The notes under the pieces are model-generated. The model saw nothing but the letters and a program-made list of their open reading frames with translations, was not told where the DNA came from and did not search any database. Below are positions 12,993 to 24,599 of a stretch of DNA of 64,000 nt, in pieces (within the stretch, counting starts at the first letter, position 1; each line of letters begins with the position of its first letter). The DNA lies in NCBI GenBank assembly GCA_028023455.1, contig JAQFVV010006428.1:1223501-1287500 (forward strand). Direction: 5' to 3'. This DNA comes from Epiperipatus broadwayi. Its lineage: Eukaryota; Onychophora; Udeonychophora; Euonychophora; Peripatidae. Both the position numbers and the translations under genes were made by a program.

Positions 12993-13053
12993 TATATTAT
13001 ATATATATATCAAAGAAAATATCCGTTATAGATTAATTTTTATTTACTTTTAG

Positions 13054-13107
13054 GTTCTTAATTATGGTTTAAGTGGTCATTATAAACCGCATATTGATTA
13101 TGATGAG
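13054..13107 (+). CDS. P4HA: Prolyl 4-hydroxylase alpha, exon carrying the His-X-Asp iron ligands
   Basis: An exon of 18 codons with acceptor TTTTAG and donor GAG/GTAATC, reading VLNYGLSGHYKPHIDYDE. It matches the family block Asn-Tyr-Gly-x-Gly-Gly-x-Tyr-x-Pro-His-x-Asp. The His and Asp of PHID are the first two Fe(II) ligands of the double-stranded beta-helix dioxygenase fold, and both are intact. It is in phase 0 with the exon at 13422. It is separated by about 12.3 kb of transposon-filled intron from the exon ending at 796, with which it joins without a gap in the family alignment. Confidence 0.93.
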
Positions 13108-13421
13108 GTAATCTAATTAAATTTTTTATTGAAATGACACATTGCAACTGTATTTAAACATAATACTGTCTAATGCTATAACTAGTAATTATTAAATTTT
13201 TAGTAAAATAAAACAATTCTATAACTAACAGAAAATCAAAATTTACCAAATTTATTTTGTCAAGATTTTGATTTTGCCTACTAATTAAATAAACCACCAT
13301 TTAAGATAATCTAAATACTTAACAGTTGAAAGAATGATCTTTATAAAAAATTGTAAATTTTGAATTTGCTAATGTTTATATTATTTTATTTTATTATTTA
13401 TATGACTGCACTTTTGTTTAG

Positions 13422-13484
13422 GAAAATAAAATAACTGAATTGACTAAAGAAATGGGCAATCGTTTAGCAACAATATTAATTTAT
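13422..13484 (+). CDS. P4HA: Prolyl 4-hydroxylase alpha, exon with the Gly-Asn-Arg block
   Basis: An exon of 21 codons with acceptor TTTAG and donor TAT/GTAAGT, reading ENKITELTKE then MGNRLATILIY. It corresponds to the family segment Gly-Asn-Arg-(I/L)-Ala-Thr-x-L-x-Tyr, a core strand of the beta-helix after the His-X-Asp exon. The variable acidic/lysine stretch before it is shorter than in vertebrate enzymes. The introns on either side (314 and 101 bases) are short, so exons 13054-13654 form a compact cluster. Confidence 0.92.
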
Positions 13485-13585
13485 GTAAGTTTCTCATAGA
13501 TTTTTTTGTCTTTAACTATGTTTCAAACATATTTTTATAAAACAATTATATTTATTTTGGCGATTTAATTAAATATAATTTATAG

Positions 13586-13654
13586 ATGACTGATGTTATT
13601 GCGGGAGGCGCCACTATATTTCCTCGCTTGAACTTAGGAATTTCTCCAATAAAG
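13586..13654 (+). CDS. P4HA: Prolyl 4-hydroxylase alpha, exon with the Gly-Gly-Ala-Thr block
   Basis: An exon of 23 codons with acceptor TATAG and donor AAG/GTCTTC, encoding MTDVIAGGATIFPRLNLGIS then PIK. MSDV-x-AGGAT-x-FP is one of the most conserved stretches of the family, and the segment after it normally ends in a Pro-Lys-Lys-Gly that continues in the next exon (GSALFWF, 25062). The following intron is about 11.4 kb and holds a LINE, a Penelope-like remnant, two SINEs and a minisatellite island. Confidence 0.93.
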
Positions 13655-14996
13655 GTCTTCTTTTATTCATAAATTTAGTAACATGTATTTTTACCTGTTT
13701 ATTTATCTTTCTTTATTGATTTTTATCTGTGTATCTAAATATGTCGTCTTTTCATATATATATACACACACAAATATAAAAAAATATATCTAAAAACTGA
13801 ATATATATATATTAAACTATGAATGTCAATAACTAACAGACAATTTTATGTACGTTATATCATCATTTCTTTCAGGTTTGCAAAAACTAGAGGTATATTT
13901 GCAATTTATTGCTAAGACAATACTATAATTATGCAATTAATAGAATGATTACAATATATAAAGTTAGATTGTTTAAAAGTACATTGTTGTTGCAAACAAT
14001 ACTATATTTTGTTCTAAACTCCTCACCCACAAGTACAAATATATATATATTGTAACGTTATATTTTAGTGTAAAATATAAACATTGATAGAACTGGTATA
14101 AAAATTTCTCTGTCTTCTTCTTGGTGATTTGATTGCCTTGGTTTGTATTTTGAACAGACTATCTACTTGTATTCAAGATAATTTATTGGTGAGAATAAGT
14201 AATATTTTGCCTTGCTTATTGCTTATATTATTTTAGTGTATTTAAAATTGCTTCTTTTCCATCCACTGATTTAAGTCAAATATGTTTAACTTGTGAGAAA
14301 TCAACAGCACACATCGAGTTTAGTAAAATATGATTAATAATAATAATAATTCTTATTTATTTAAAATAATCTTAGAAATTATTTTCATTCAATTCAAAAA
14401 CCATTTGTTTAATTAATTTTTAATTATTAGATAAAAATATAATAAATCCACGTGTGCGTTTCAGATAGCGTTCCAGTGACTGCGTTCCTGTTTTATTTAG
14501 AAGGAAAAAAAACGGTGTAAGAATAAAATGTAAGCAAAATATATTAAGCATATTTTTTTAAAAATAATTAATAAGCAAACAAGTTAACCAAGAATTTTCA
14601 TATGGATTTAAACATAAAATGGTGATATTTAATAATAGTATGAATTGCTACATTTAAAGGATCTGTTCAAGTCAGCCAACCAAGTGAATCAAATTGCTAA
14701 TAATTTTCTCAATATTTACATTTGAAAATATGAAAGGTCAGTATGTTTTTGGAATATTTTATTATTATACAAATTGGCAACATTAAATAAATATTTTAAT
14801 TGCAGAAGTTTTTTGGATATGAAAACTTTATTTAAAAAAGAAGAGGTTTAAAATCAAATTTAAGTATTAAATTTTATTGAAATGCTGGTTTAATATTTCT
14901 GCGTATCATTTAAATAACAAAGAATTGACTGTCTTATCAGAACATAGACTACCAGTAATGTATTTACTATTTAATTTGTTTACTACTTGAATAATA
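13655..14996. other. Intron sequence with TA runs, no feature
   Basis: AT-rich, with short TA/CA dinucleotide runs (about 13756-13810 and 14039-14050) and a short ATA/ATT trinucleotide run near 14335. No coding or repeat structure is evident until the target duplication at 14982. Confidence 0.5.
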
Positions 14997-15704
14997 TTAT
15001 ACACAATCCTCCATCCAATCTTACATCCTATAATCAACACATTTTATTACAATAATCAGAAACTGGTATCCAACTTTAAAAAATGGAGTCTAGAGGCCAA
15101 ATACGTAGACTTCTTCATTAAATACAACATTAATGGACTACCTACTAATCACTTCCTCTTTTACAAACGTGGTCACAACATAGACCCTACTTGCAGCATT
15201 TGCATGAATGGCGATGAGACATTGGAACACCTTTTCTCACAATGTATGGGATTCAGAGTGATTCGAGAAATCATACTCTCCAACACCAAGATAGATTTCC
15301 AACTGATCTCATCTCTGAAAGATAGTATCAATACTAAAACCTATCCAATAATACGTCTCTCAGTGTTTTTGAACTATGCCATATGGGTTACACATTGTAA
15401 ACTAATCATGGAACACCCACAACCTAATATAAAACAGTTTTTTTCCAAAACATTGATTAAAATCCAGAAGAGAGACCAACTCCTGGCATCATCGAAAACA
15501 TTTGAAGACACTTGGACATTATACAATATGCCAAACTAACAACAAGGCAAAAGATGTGAAAGATCTAATGTTCACACCATATTGGACAACATAGACTCAT
15601 CAGAACCCAAATGGAAATAACAAAATAGTTAGAACAACAATGTAAACCCCAATTGTATGATTACACATCACTGTATATATTAGAAATAATAAATTATTAT
15701 TGAA
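14997..15704 (+). mobile_element. 5'-truncated non-LTR retrotransposon (LINE 3' end)
   Basis: A 15-base perfect duplication, ACTACTTGAATAATA, flanks the insert (14982-14996 and 15705-15719). One frame stays open from about 14994 to 15539 and includes NFKKWSLEAKYVDFFIK, GLPTNHFLFYKRGHN and then CSICMNGDETLEHLFSQC. This Cys-x2-Cys-x8-His-x4-Cys pattern is the zinc-binding motif found after the reverse transcriptase in many LINE ORF2 proteins. The roughly 165 bases after the stop form the 3' UTR, ending in AAATTATTATTGAA. Severe 5' truncation plus target duplication is typical of target-primed reverse transcription. The open frame suggests a fairly recent copy. Confidence 0.85.
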
Positions 15705-15719
15705 ACTACTTGAATAATA

Positions 15720-18284
15720 ATAACAGCCTTTAAACAATTAACTGAAACTACTTTCTGATTTCTATCGCCAATGTTGATTTGGTAAGTTATTTTGTTCTTT
15801 TTGTTATTCCTAGATTTAAATGTGGATAGATAAATTAATATAGCCTGGATATCATAAATTTGGAACAATGCTATATAAAAATGTAGAATTTAATAACTTA
15901 TGAAGAACATTTTCATTTAAACTCTACATGTCATGCTTTTGGAATTATTTCATATTCATGGAGCCACGTAAAATTCATTAATTTAAAAATGCTCATAATA
16001 ACTGGAACAAAACAGATATAATCACATATGTGGAATTCGGCTATAATTTATAATTATTACTTTGTGATATGTATTTATTGTTCAAGACATTTTTACATTG
16101 ATTTCACAGCTAATATTTAGTATTCTAAAAATGTTGTACAATTTAATTTATGTATTTAAATAAGAATAAATTAATTTTTATTTTATTGTTATATGAACTT
16201 ATATGTGAAGTTCATGATTTATATTTTTACTATGTTTAAATTAAATTCATAGGATTGAATAAAATATTTATTCAAGGGAATAGCACTTGCAGAAAAATTT
16301 TGAGAATTACTAATAAATTTATGGTATGTGTCAACCTCTTATGAAGTGTCTTATCAGTCTTTCCAGAGTTCTGTTTCTATACTTATGTCACTTATATTAC
16401 ATTGTTACTATGTTTATATTTTAAGCAAGATAATTCAGTATATTAGTTGTCCTTATTATTGAAACACTTTTAATTATGTATGAATCACATCTGCTAAATT
16501 TCTGGTGTTTTTCTGAATTGTCAGAATAACTGAGGAGGATGATTTTTGCACTTTAAATATGAAGTAAATATTAATATTGCTTTACAATGTTAAATGGCAT
16601 TAGTCTGTGCTGGTGGTTAATCTGCAGATTAATTAGTTGCCTCTTTCTATATTTTTATACTCATTCCTATGCTGGTGGTTAATACATGGAATTGTGTAAT
16701 TATATTTGTTGCTTCATGGTGGTGTATAAACCCACAGTGCTCTCAGTGTTGTATCATTCCTATGTGTAGATGAATGCATCCACAGGAATATCATTTTACT
16801 TCATCAATGTAAGTTTGGGCAAAGTATTTTGTATTATTATGCTAAAATCATTTTCTTCCATTTATAAGTATAACTTATAAGTCGAGTCATAAAGTGTAAC
16901 AGAGCATCCTATCTAAATTATCTTCATGATGATTAACTGTTTGTTAATTAATATTTGATCTGAACTGAAGTTTGAATTTTCACCTTACTTTATCTTTGCA
17001 TATTAGCTAATTCCTGAAAATATAATATTATTTATTATATTATTATAGGTCTATAATATAGGTTTATTGGTTCTGGAACTGACATATTGGGTATTTCATA
17101 ATTTGATGTTGAATTTCAGTATAGTTTCGTCAAGGCATAAATTAAATCAAATTATAATAAAATGTATGATTAGGCTTTTATAAAACTATGCCTATGATAT
17201 ATTTAGTGAAGTGAACAAAGGGAATAATATTTTATTTTATTTATTTATTTATTTGTTTATTTATGTATTTATTATATTTAAACATCATATATCAATTATT
17301 TGTTAATCATAAAATTGTAAATAAATGTTGATTTATAATTAAACTTACTGTGCCATTGCTATTTGTCATTCATAAAACTAGAAATCCTATATCTTGAATA
17401 GAGCATACATTGGAGTCCATACTGTTGTCAGTATGATATAAGAGTCTTAGTAATATTCTGAGAAAATATTTGAATGCTTTTGTCCTTGGTAGTTTATGAT
17501 GTGTAAGGTACAATAAAATCCCATTTGCCTTTTCCATCATTTTAGCTTTGCGTTGTTGATTCTAGTACATGATACAAAATTGATTTATTTTATAAACTTA
17601 TAAACAGATTTACCATGTAGTGATATGATTGAATTTATTTGCTTAATGATATAATTGTCATTCAACAATATAACAAGAGTCTCATTGATATTTATTAAAT
17701 TATAAATTTAAGTTTATAAGGAAAGAACCCAAGTTTTCTGTGCTTATTATTATTGCAAAGCTTATACCTAGACTAGCATTTGTATCAAAATCATATATGT
17801 CATTTTAAAATTCATAATTTTTAGTAATTCCACAAATTATACCATCTTGTCCATGGTCAGCCTTAAGGTCTCATGCAATAAAAAATCGCAGATTAAAGTT
17901 TTGAAGAATAATAAAATTACATACTTATAATTTGTCTAATGTACTTTCACATACTGCTACAATAGGTCTTCGCAGTGTACCCTGGCCATGACCAGATTAG
18001 ATCATAACAATTTCATGTTATATCATTAATTTTGTTTGTTGTGATGTGCTCCAGATTTCGGTTATAGTCTTTGGTGCACAATGTAGATGGAACATTAAAA
18101 TTTTTTGGTTATAGTTCTTGGCACCACAACGATTGGGGCATTATTGCAGAGAATTTGGGTACAATATATATATATAGTAGCTCATGATTTGTTGGTAAAA
18201 ATTGATTAGATTAGAATATATACTGTTTATCGAATTGCAATTGTACAGTATTGTTTTATCACACACCCATATATATATAATTAC
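15720..18284. other. AT-rich intron sequence, no gene
   Basis: No coding segment recognised. An (ATTT)n-type microsatellite lies at about 17228-17275. GCTGGTGGTTAAT occurs twice (about 16608 and 16671) in an otherwise undistinguished stretch. Confidence 0.5.
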
Positions 18285-19187
18285 TTCAGGAATATTAATC
18301 CAGACACAGGAAATAAATATTTTAAATATGCTTTATTCAGAAGTACTTTCATTAAAAAAACCCGTCAATACTTAAACAATCTTAATATTAATAACAATCC
18401 CATTGACCATCAACATATTTTGCACCAAGATTTAATATACGTTTTTGTTAAAAATCGAGATCCACATAAAGTGGCAGGTTTGAAGTCTTTCTTATTTGGA
18501 AATAACAGTCTTGGCAAATATTCAACAGATAAAGGCAAAAATATTGAAATACATCCGAATAAATTGTTAAATGTTGGTTACAATTATAATCTTATATATA
18601 ATGTTATGAGAGATTTTAATACGAGATATAAGAATAAAATGTTAATAATAATATTGATCCTCCTGATAATAAAAAAATATGGATATCAATACCATATATT
18701 TTGAATGATCAAGTAAATTTTATAAGGAAGATTTATAAAGATGTATGTGATATTGCATTTTACACACCTCCTACATTAAACAAATTAATAAATAATTCTA
18801 AAGATAAAACCTCATTTATAAATAAAAATTATATCATTTATAAATGGATATGTAGGTGTCGTGGTGGATATATAGATGAATCAAGATGTATGTTGGAAAA
18901 AAGAACTAAAGAGCACTGGCTGTTGTTAAAAAGAGTTCAGAAATCGAATCAAAATTGCAAAGTATATAATGTTTCAGCATCCATTTTTCATGACTACAAC
19001 AATTCATGTATTTATGGTTTTAACTTCAATTACAACAACATTAAAATAATGCAAATTGAAAAAAATAACAACAAAAGAAAAATAAAAGAAACTATGCTAA
19101 TATACAAATACAAACATGACTCAATTAACAGGCAGGCAGCAAACATTAAGTTCACAGAATTGTGGAAGGTTAGCCTTTTAAAGTGTT
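18285..19187 (+). mobile_element. Penelope-like retroelement remnant with GIY-YIG-type C-terminus
   Basis: One frame is open from about 18285 (NINPDTGNKYFKYALFR) to about 18640. It continues after a frameshift near 18650 through KKIWISIPYI, NDQVNFIRKIYKDVCDI and then YKWICRCRGGYIDESR, MLEKRTKEHWLL, to a stop at 19187. The Cys-x-Cys, Tyr-Ile, Arg and Glu-His spacing is that of the GIY-YIG endonuclease at the C-terminus of Penelope-like elements. The Gly of YIG is Asp here. The reverse transcriptase core is absent, so this is a 3' fragment with at least one frameshift. Open frames at 18420-18704 and 18701-19189 are the two halves of this one broken reading frame. Confidence 0.6.
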
Positions 19188-19189
19188 AG

Positions 19190-20959
19190 TTGATAAAAAT
19201 TTAAAATATATGTGATTACAAACAAATAGTGAAATATAACTTTCAAATTGCACTGAAATTATGTATTATTTACATATTAAAAATAATTATAAATAAAGAG
19301 GTACTAACTGAATAATGATTGATGATGTATGGAAAATATAAAAGGAAAAATGATATTGATACATTAGGAATGCAGTGAGAAATTTATTCCTTCTAAACCA
19401 TGTTAAATCTGATTGATAAGGTCTGCATTCAAGTTTAGCCCAAATAATGATAAATACAATTATATAAATAAACACAATATATATTTTATTGTGATTTAAG
19501 TAAACATTTCATAATAGTATATTAAAGGATTAATATTCTATCTATGTATAACTTAATTAAGCATGTTCACGTTCAAGGCATGTTTATTATGCAATTACAA
19601 TTTCTACTTGCTTACCTGGCCTAAAATAGACTCTCCATAACAACTATCTATTACCAAGGGGATCTATAACTTGAAAATCAAGTAATTTTCTTATTTTATA
19701 AAACATTAATGAACTATATCTTTTAAAAAAAAACGACAACACAAAAACAAATTTAATAACGTATAATAAATATATTATTATAAAGTAATTTATAATATAC
19801 ATTTTATAAAGCTACATAATTCGACTTTCGCAGGCAACTTTAAAATAATTTCAGTAATTTAGCAGCATTTTACCTCCTTTTTTTATAGCCAATTAAAAAA
19901 AAATGCATATATGTAACTGAATTGTAATCCATCAAAAATTTTGAAATGTAAAAACAGGTACATTTGTGTTAAATGAGCATGGGAGTTTAAAATAAATATT
20001 TGTGTTAAATAAGCAATTAAATTTGCTTATGTTTGATTGACTATATCACTTAGCTTTAATTAAATTAATACACAGGAATAACTTGCATGTTTTAAAAGTT
20101 CAGCTAGAGTGTAATTAATTATCGATCTCTATCATATTCCAACTATATAATTGTTGAATTATTTGGGAAATCTCTAAACCAGACCCATTCCCTTTGCAGC
20201 TTTAGACTATGAATACACTTTTTCATTTAATATTAATACTTGACATGCACTACAATTATATATATTCACACAAGGTAAAATTATTTTTATATCTACGGCA
20301 ACACTTGTCTTTCTCTAGGATATGACCAAGAAAAATATTTGTTTAAATATAAGACCAAATACAAGACAAAATATCGAGCTTAACGCTCACTTAAAATAAT
20401 AAAATCCAGTAAGCTCTCTATAAACTAAAAGAAATATAATATTTTAAATTAAATAACTATAAATGTAAAAATAATAATGGCCAAAATATATCCATAAACA
20501 AAAGATAATCAAATTTTTTAAGTTGTACTCTCGTGCAAACATATATCATAAATATATACATAGTCTATCATTCTAAATTTAAATGATTATTCTAACTTAT
20601 TTTGCCCAATAGCTATTAAATGTGTATATATTATATGTATTATATCTTGAACATAAAGTTTTATAAATCAATGTTATTTTCTTTTTTTGCTCGTTTGTTT
20701 TTACCTGGATAGTTGTTTCACTTCAAGCTTCTGAGCGTTAATGAAAAAACATATTCTTTTAATAGTTACAAAATATTAAATGCAATTTAATAATACAAAA
20801 TAAAGAAACGTCTGTCTTTTCTTTTTTCATGACTATTTTCTGCTGATAATGATTTCCTTTTGATATCCAATTCATCGAATATCCCTACAAGTGAACATTG
20901 TATATAACAAAAATTGTAAAAGAATTACTTGAAATTATTCATATCTTTAATTACTTAAA
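19190..20959. other. Very AT-rich intron sequence, no feature
   Basis: I find no repeat ends, tRNA-like blocks or coding stretch. Scattered TATATA runs only. Confidence 0.5.
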
Positions 20960-21720
20960 GTGAAAAGCAAGTGTTATATCCGCACCTACGACTGTGCCAA
21001 TGTTATATCCGCCAGTCTGACGGTGCGGCTATCCAATAACGTTCGCTACTGTTCAACTGCGTATGCTCTCCGACGAATGGTCTGCAATGAATGCTCTGAA
21101 TATTCTCTGTATTCTCTGCAATGGATGCTCTCCAAACAAATGGTCTGCACTGAATGCTCTGCCACGGATGCTCTCCAACGAATGGTCTGCACCGACTGCT
21201 CTCCAATGAATGGTCTGCAAGCGGATGCTCTCCAAACGAATGGTCTGCAACGATCTATTTCTACAGTTCGCTAAAGTTCAATTCCCCCGATGTTCTTTCA
21301 GGCTGGCTGCTACAAAACGGTTCACAATGGGCCTACTTTAGCCCCAGTCCAGTGTAGCTGTACACAAACTCTTCGTAGTAAGCACTGCGACTGCCATCAG
21401 CTATCTACTACTGGAATTGAACAGTAACTCTACTGTAGATGCACTCCATACTCTCCGCTACTCGCTACTGCATGACTGCTCTCTACTGGAGTTGTCCCCT
21501 AATTACTGCCCTGCATAGTTGTTATCCAGTCTTCTTATCGCTTTCTGATAACTGCAACAATTAATACACGTCCAATAAGGTGACGTCTCTTATCTAGAAA
21601 CACTTGTAATTAGCAAATATTTCTAGGAATTGTCGATCGCCATTACGTCAATGCACTAATTAAATTCCTCAGCTATCAGAGTGCGATCTAAAAACAGCCT
21701 TACGAATAAATTCTAGTTTT
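20960..21720. repeat. GC-richer island with a 27-28 base minisatellite
   Basis: The sequence abruptly becomes G+C-rich and CpG-containing. At about 21060-21255 a degenerate tandem unit, TGCTCTCCAAACGAATGGTC plus TGCAACGGA, repeats about seven times. TGTTATATCCGC occurs twice just before it (20972 and 21001). The whole block could be a solo LTR beginning TGTTATATCC, but I could not pair it with a CA end and a matching target duplication. Open frames called here arise from the tandem unit and are probably not genes. Confidence 0.6.
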
Positions 21721-21867
21721 TTCTGGAGTGCACAAAATGTCTGCCATTTTACAAAACACTACACAAAGCATAATAAAAACAGTAAATTCTTTTTAGATTA
21801 GATAAACTCAAGATATTTAGCAATTTTATGTCAACATTATTTAGAGCACTATGAATAAATTTAAGAG

Positions 21868-21973
21868 TTTTTTTTTTCTCATGTGTCATAGCATCAGCCA
21901 GGAAGCGAACCCACTAACCCGGGACAACTGCTTGTAAATCTGCTGCCGCTGTCCTCTCGACCACTAATGCTTG
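21868..21973 (-). mobile_element. tRNA-derived SINE with a different (long variable arm) head
   Basis: Read on the minus strand: CAA, then an 80-base tRNA-like unit (21891-21970) whose ends GCATTAG and CTGATGC pair as an acceptor stem. Its 3' part ends GGGTTCGCTTCCTGG, identical to the T arm of the Gly-type SINE at 22700. Next comes TATGACACATGAG and an A10 tail (T10 at 21868-21877). The tail resembles that of the Gly-type SINEs (TTTGACATATG). The extra length suggests a head of class II type (Leu or Ser), but the identity is not certain. Confidence 0.6.
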
Positions 21974-22696
21974 AGTTGACCATGGTAAACAAAATAAATG
22001 CTAGTTGTTGTTTTTTTTTCCACTTGGGAATGTTATTATTTGGTTCAAGTAAAAGTCTGATTAGTCTTTTCGGCAAATTGTTATTTACTTAAGAGAGGTT
22101 TGATAAGATACTGGTAATAGTTCTCCCAAATGTTGTATAACAATCAAAGATCTTAAGGATCTACGAAACACTTTGCGACTTTTTGTTTAGTCGAGAGTCA
22201 TTTTGTTTACTTTACAGTACATGAATTAAAGAGAAAAGCTACAACGTCTATATGAAAATATTCGGAAGTTGAAAACAATAGAAATTACTCTATAAAAATA
22301 TTTTTGACAAATATATTTCCTGGTCTAGATGTTTGATTTTTTATATATAAATTTGCCAAATGCTATGGATTTTTTTTAATATTTAAAATAAATAAAGTGC
22401 TAAATAATTATCATTTAGACCCTTTAAATCTATATGTAACTTTAATATTACAAATTGCAAAATTATCTCACAACTATATTAAAAAAATAATTATGTCTTC
22501 AAACTACATCTATAATAATTTATTATATTTAAATCATATCTAAAAATTTGTTTAGCAAACTAAATGTCTATACACGTATTCTTCAAATTCACACAAACGT
22601 ATATGCAAAACATATATTTTTAATAAGCCAAAAGTTTACGTATAATTTTAACAATCTTAATTTTTTTTCTTTAGTGAGACAAAAATATTGATACAT

Positions 22697-22790
22697 CAAG
22701 CGTTGGTGGCCTAATGGTTAGCATAGCTGCCTTCCAAGCAGCTGGCCCGGGTTCGCTTCCTGGTCAACGCCTTTGACATATGAAAAAAAA
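22697..22790 (+). mobile_element. tRNA-Gly(TCC)-derived SINE with intact tRNA fold and target duplication
   Basis: At 22700-22770 a 71-base unit folds as a cloverleaf. The acceptor GCGTTGG/TCAACGC pairs over seven bases with one wobble, the anticodon stem GCTGC/GCAGC holds loop CTTCCAA (anticodon TCC, Gly), and the T arm is CCGGG/CCTGG with loop TTCGCTT. It is followed by CTTTGACATATG and A8. The flanks ATATTGATACATCA (22685-22698) and ATATTGACACATCA (22792-22805) match at 13 of 14 positions. This target duplication marks it as an inserted SINE rather than a resident tRNA gene. It has no T-run terminator. Confidence 0.85.
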
Positions 22791-23548
22791 TATATTGACA
22801 CATCACTAAAAATAAACATTAGTAACATGTTCAGTCAAGATTTAAATTATAGTTCGCAATATGTTTAAACTAGATCATTTTATGACAAAAGTTTAATATA
22901 ATATTTCTTATTTTTAGTCAAACAATTTCTTTGTATATATCTAAGCACAGTCCATTAATCTTCAACTGCAATATATATATAGTCTGTATTTTATAAATAT
23001 TGTAAAATTGTTTTTATATTTTATCCCTTAGAGACCTGAATGGCCATTTTGAATTCCCAGAAATAATTGCAGGACATACAATTTTAAATGAAAAGTCTAA
23101 TTTATTACAATAAATAAATATATATATATACATTTTTATAAAGTGCAAATATAAAAGAATGTAATGAAGATGATAAAATAGTCATTACCACAAAAAAATA
23201 ATAAATAAAAAAAGGATATTTTTCACATTTTTAAAATTTTTATTTTTATATTGGTTCACAAACTCTCAATTTTGAAATGTATAACCTAAAATTACAATTT
23301 CATAGACAGATTCATCATATTCGTCATAAAATGCAGAAAAAAATAATATATAACATGACCTACCTGAGTTACAGTTTGTTGGTGTAATCGCAAAAGGTGA
23401 CAATTTCAGTTTCGCTTTTTACTAACCAGCCTATATGTTCAATTTTTGCAAGCAGTTGTTTTTCTAGGCTCTCTATGTGGGATATCTATTAGAAATGCAA
23501 GGTTTTAGTGTGGATCAAAAAAAATAACAGTAATAACTTTAGTAAAGT

Positions 23549-23935
23549 GTAAGTTATGGGATTAAAAAATAATTACTATATTATTGGAATATCATGGGAG
23601 AAAGGGCGAGCTAAATTATGCATTATTTCATAGGAGACCATAATAGCAAAGTATGCTTCAAAGTAATTAAAAACTTATCTACAATGAAATGAATAAAAAC
23701 ATAGTATGTGATGAAATAAATTAAAAATTTGTTTCTAAAATAAAATGAATAAAAACATAGTAAATTCTAAGTTATGGGTGTAAAAAATAATTACTATATT
23801 ATTGAAATATCATGAGGGTGAGCTAAATTATGCATTATTTCACAGGAGACCATAATAACAAAGTATGTTTCCAAGTAATTAAAAACTTATCTACAATGAA
23901 ATGAATAAAAACAGTAAATAAAATAAAATAAATAA
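23549..23935. repeat. Tandem duplication, unit about 220 bases
   Basis: The block TAAGTTATGGG...AATTACTATATTATTG...GAGCTAAATTATGCATTATT...AAAACTTATCTACAATGAAA occurs at 23549-23700 and again from about 23769 to 23915, with small differences. It is non-coding. Confidence 0.75.
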
Positions 23936-24244
23936 CCCAAAGGAATTACAAGCAATTATTATATATCAGTGGGAGATGATGATGATGACTGTTGATTCAG
24001 CATTGGGGGGCATTGTAAATTATTTAGAATACCAAAAAATCGATCTCGGGTCATAACTCTAGCAAGTTAGCAAGTACTGGTTGATGCAAATATTCATTTT
24101 TAGACCAAATAAATTTTAGTTTTGGTATGCGTGATATATACAAACATGAATAATCATACCAAAAAATGCATTCAACTCAGCGGGTGACAGACCAACCCAC
24201 TTCGGTAATGCCTTCCACTCTGAAACATACCTATTGCTTTCAGT

Positions 24245-24334
24245 GCAAATATATAATTTTGTATAAAAAATAAATGAAATAGATCAGCTGCAAATATATA
24301 ATTTTGTATAAAAAATAAATGAAATAGATCAGGA
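24245..24334. repeat. Two perfect tandem copies of a 45-base unit
   Basis: GCAAATATATAATTTTGTAT with its following 25 bases is present at 24245-24289 and 24290-24334. The near-identity implies a recent slippage or duplication. It produces a short repeated open frame on the minus strand (24172-24414) that is not thought to be a gene. Confidence 0.85.
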
Positions 24335-24599
24335 ATTGAATACTCATGGCTAATGGTGAAATATGACGAAACCTCAGAATCAAACACAAACAAAAAAGTC
24401 TTCATCAGAATCAATCAAAATTACATTCAGTGGTGAAAGAAGCCATTTGTGTGGTTATTTTGTTTATACATTGATAAAATCTAGAAAGAAAAAAAAATTT
24501 ATAAAATTTTGATAACATACTTTACAAAAATTACTATAAAAAATCTAATTTTCATCGCGCAGAAAAAATTTTTAGACATACAAAAAGATAGAAAAATGG

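Noticed and set aside
18420-19189. Two separate small genes
   Set aside because: They are halves of one Penelope-like reading frame split by a frameshift near 18650.
20960-21357. Cys-rich repeat proteins (several overlapping frames)
   Set aside because: The frames come from the 27-28 base minisatellite and occur on both strands equally.
22700-22770. Functional tRNA-Gly(TCC) gene
   Set aside because: The fold is good, but a flanking target duplication, shared tag sequence, A-run tail and absence of a T-run terminator show that it is a SINE insertion.
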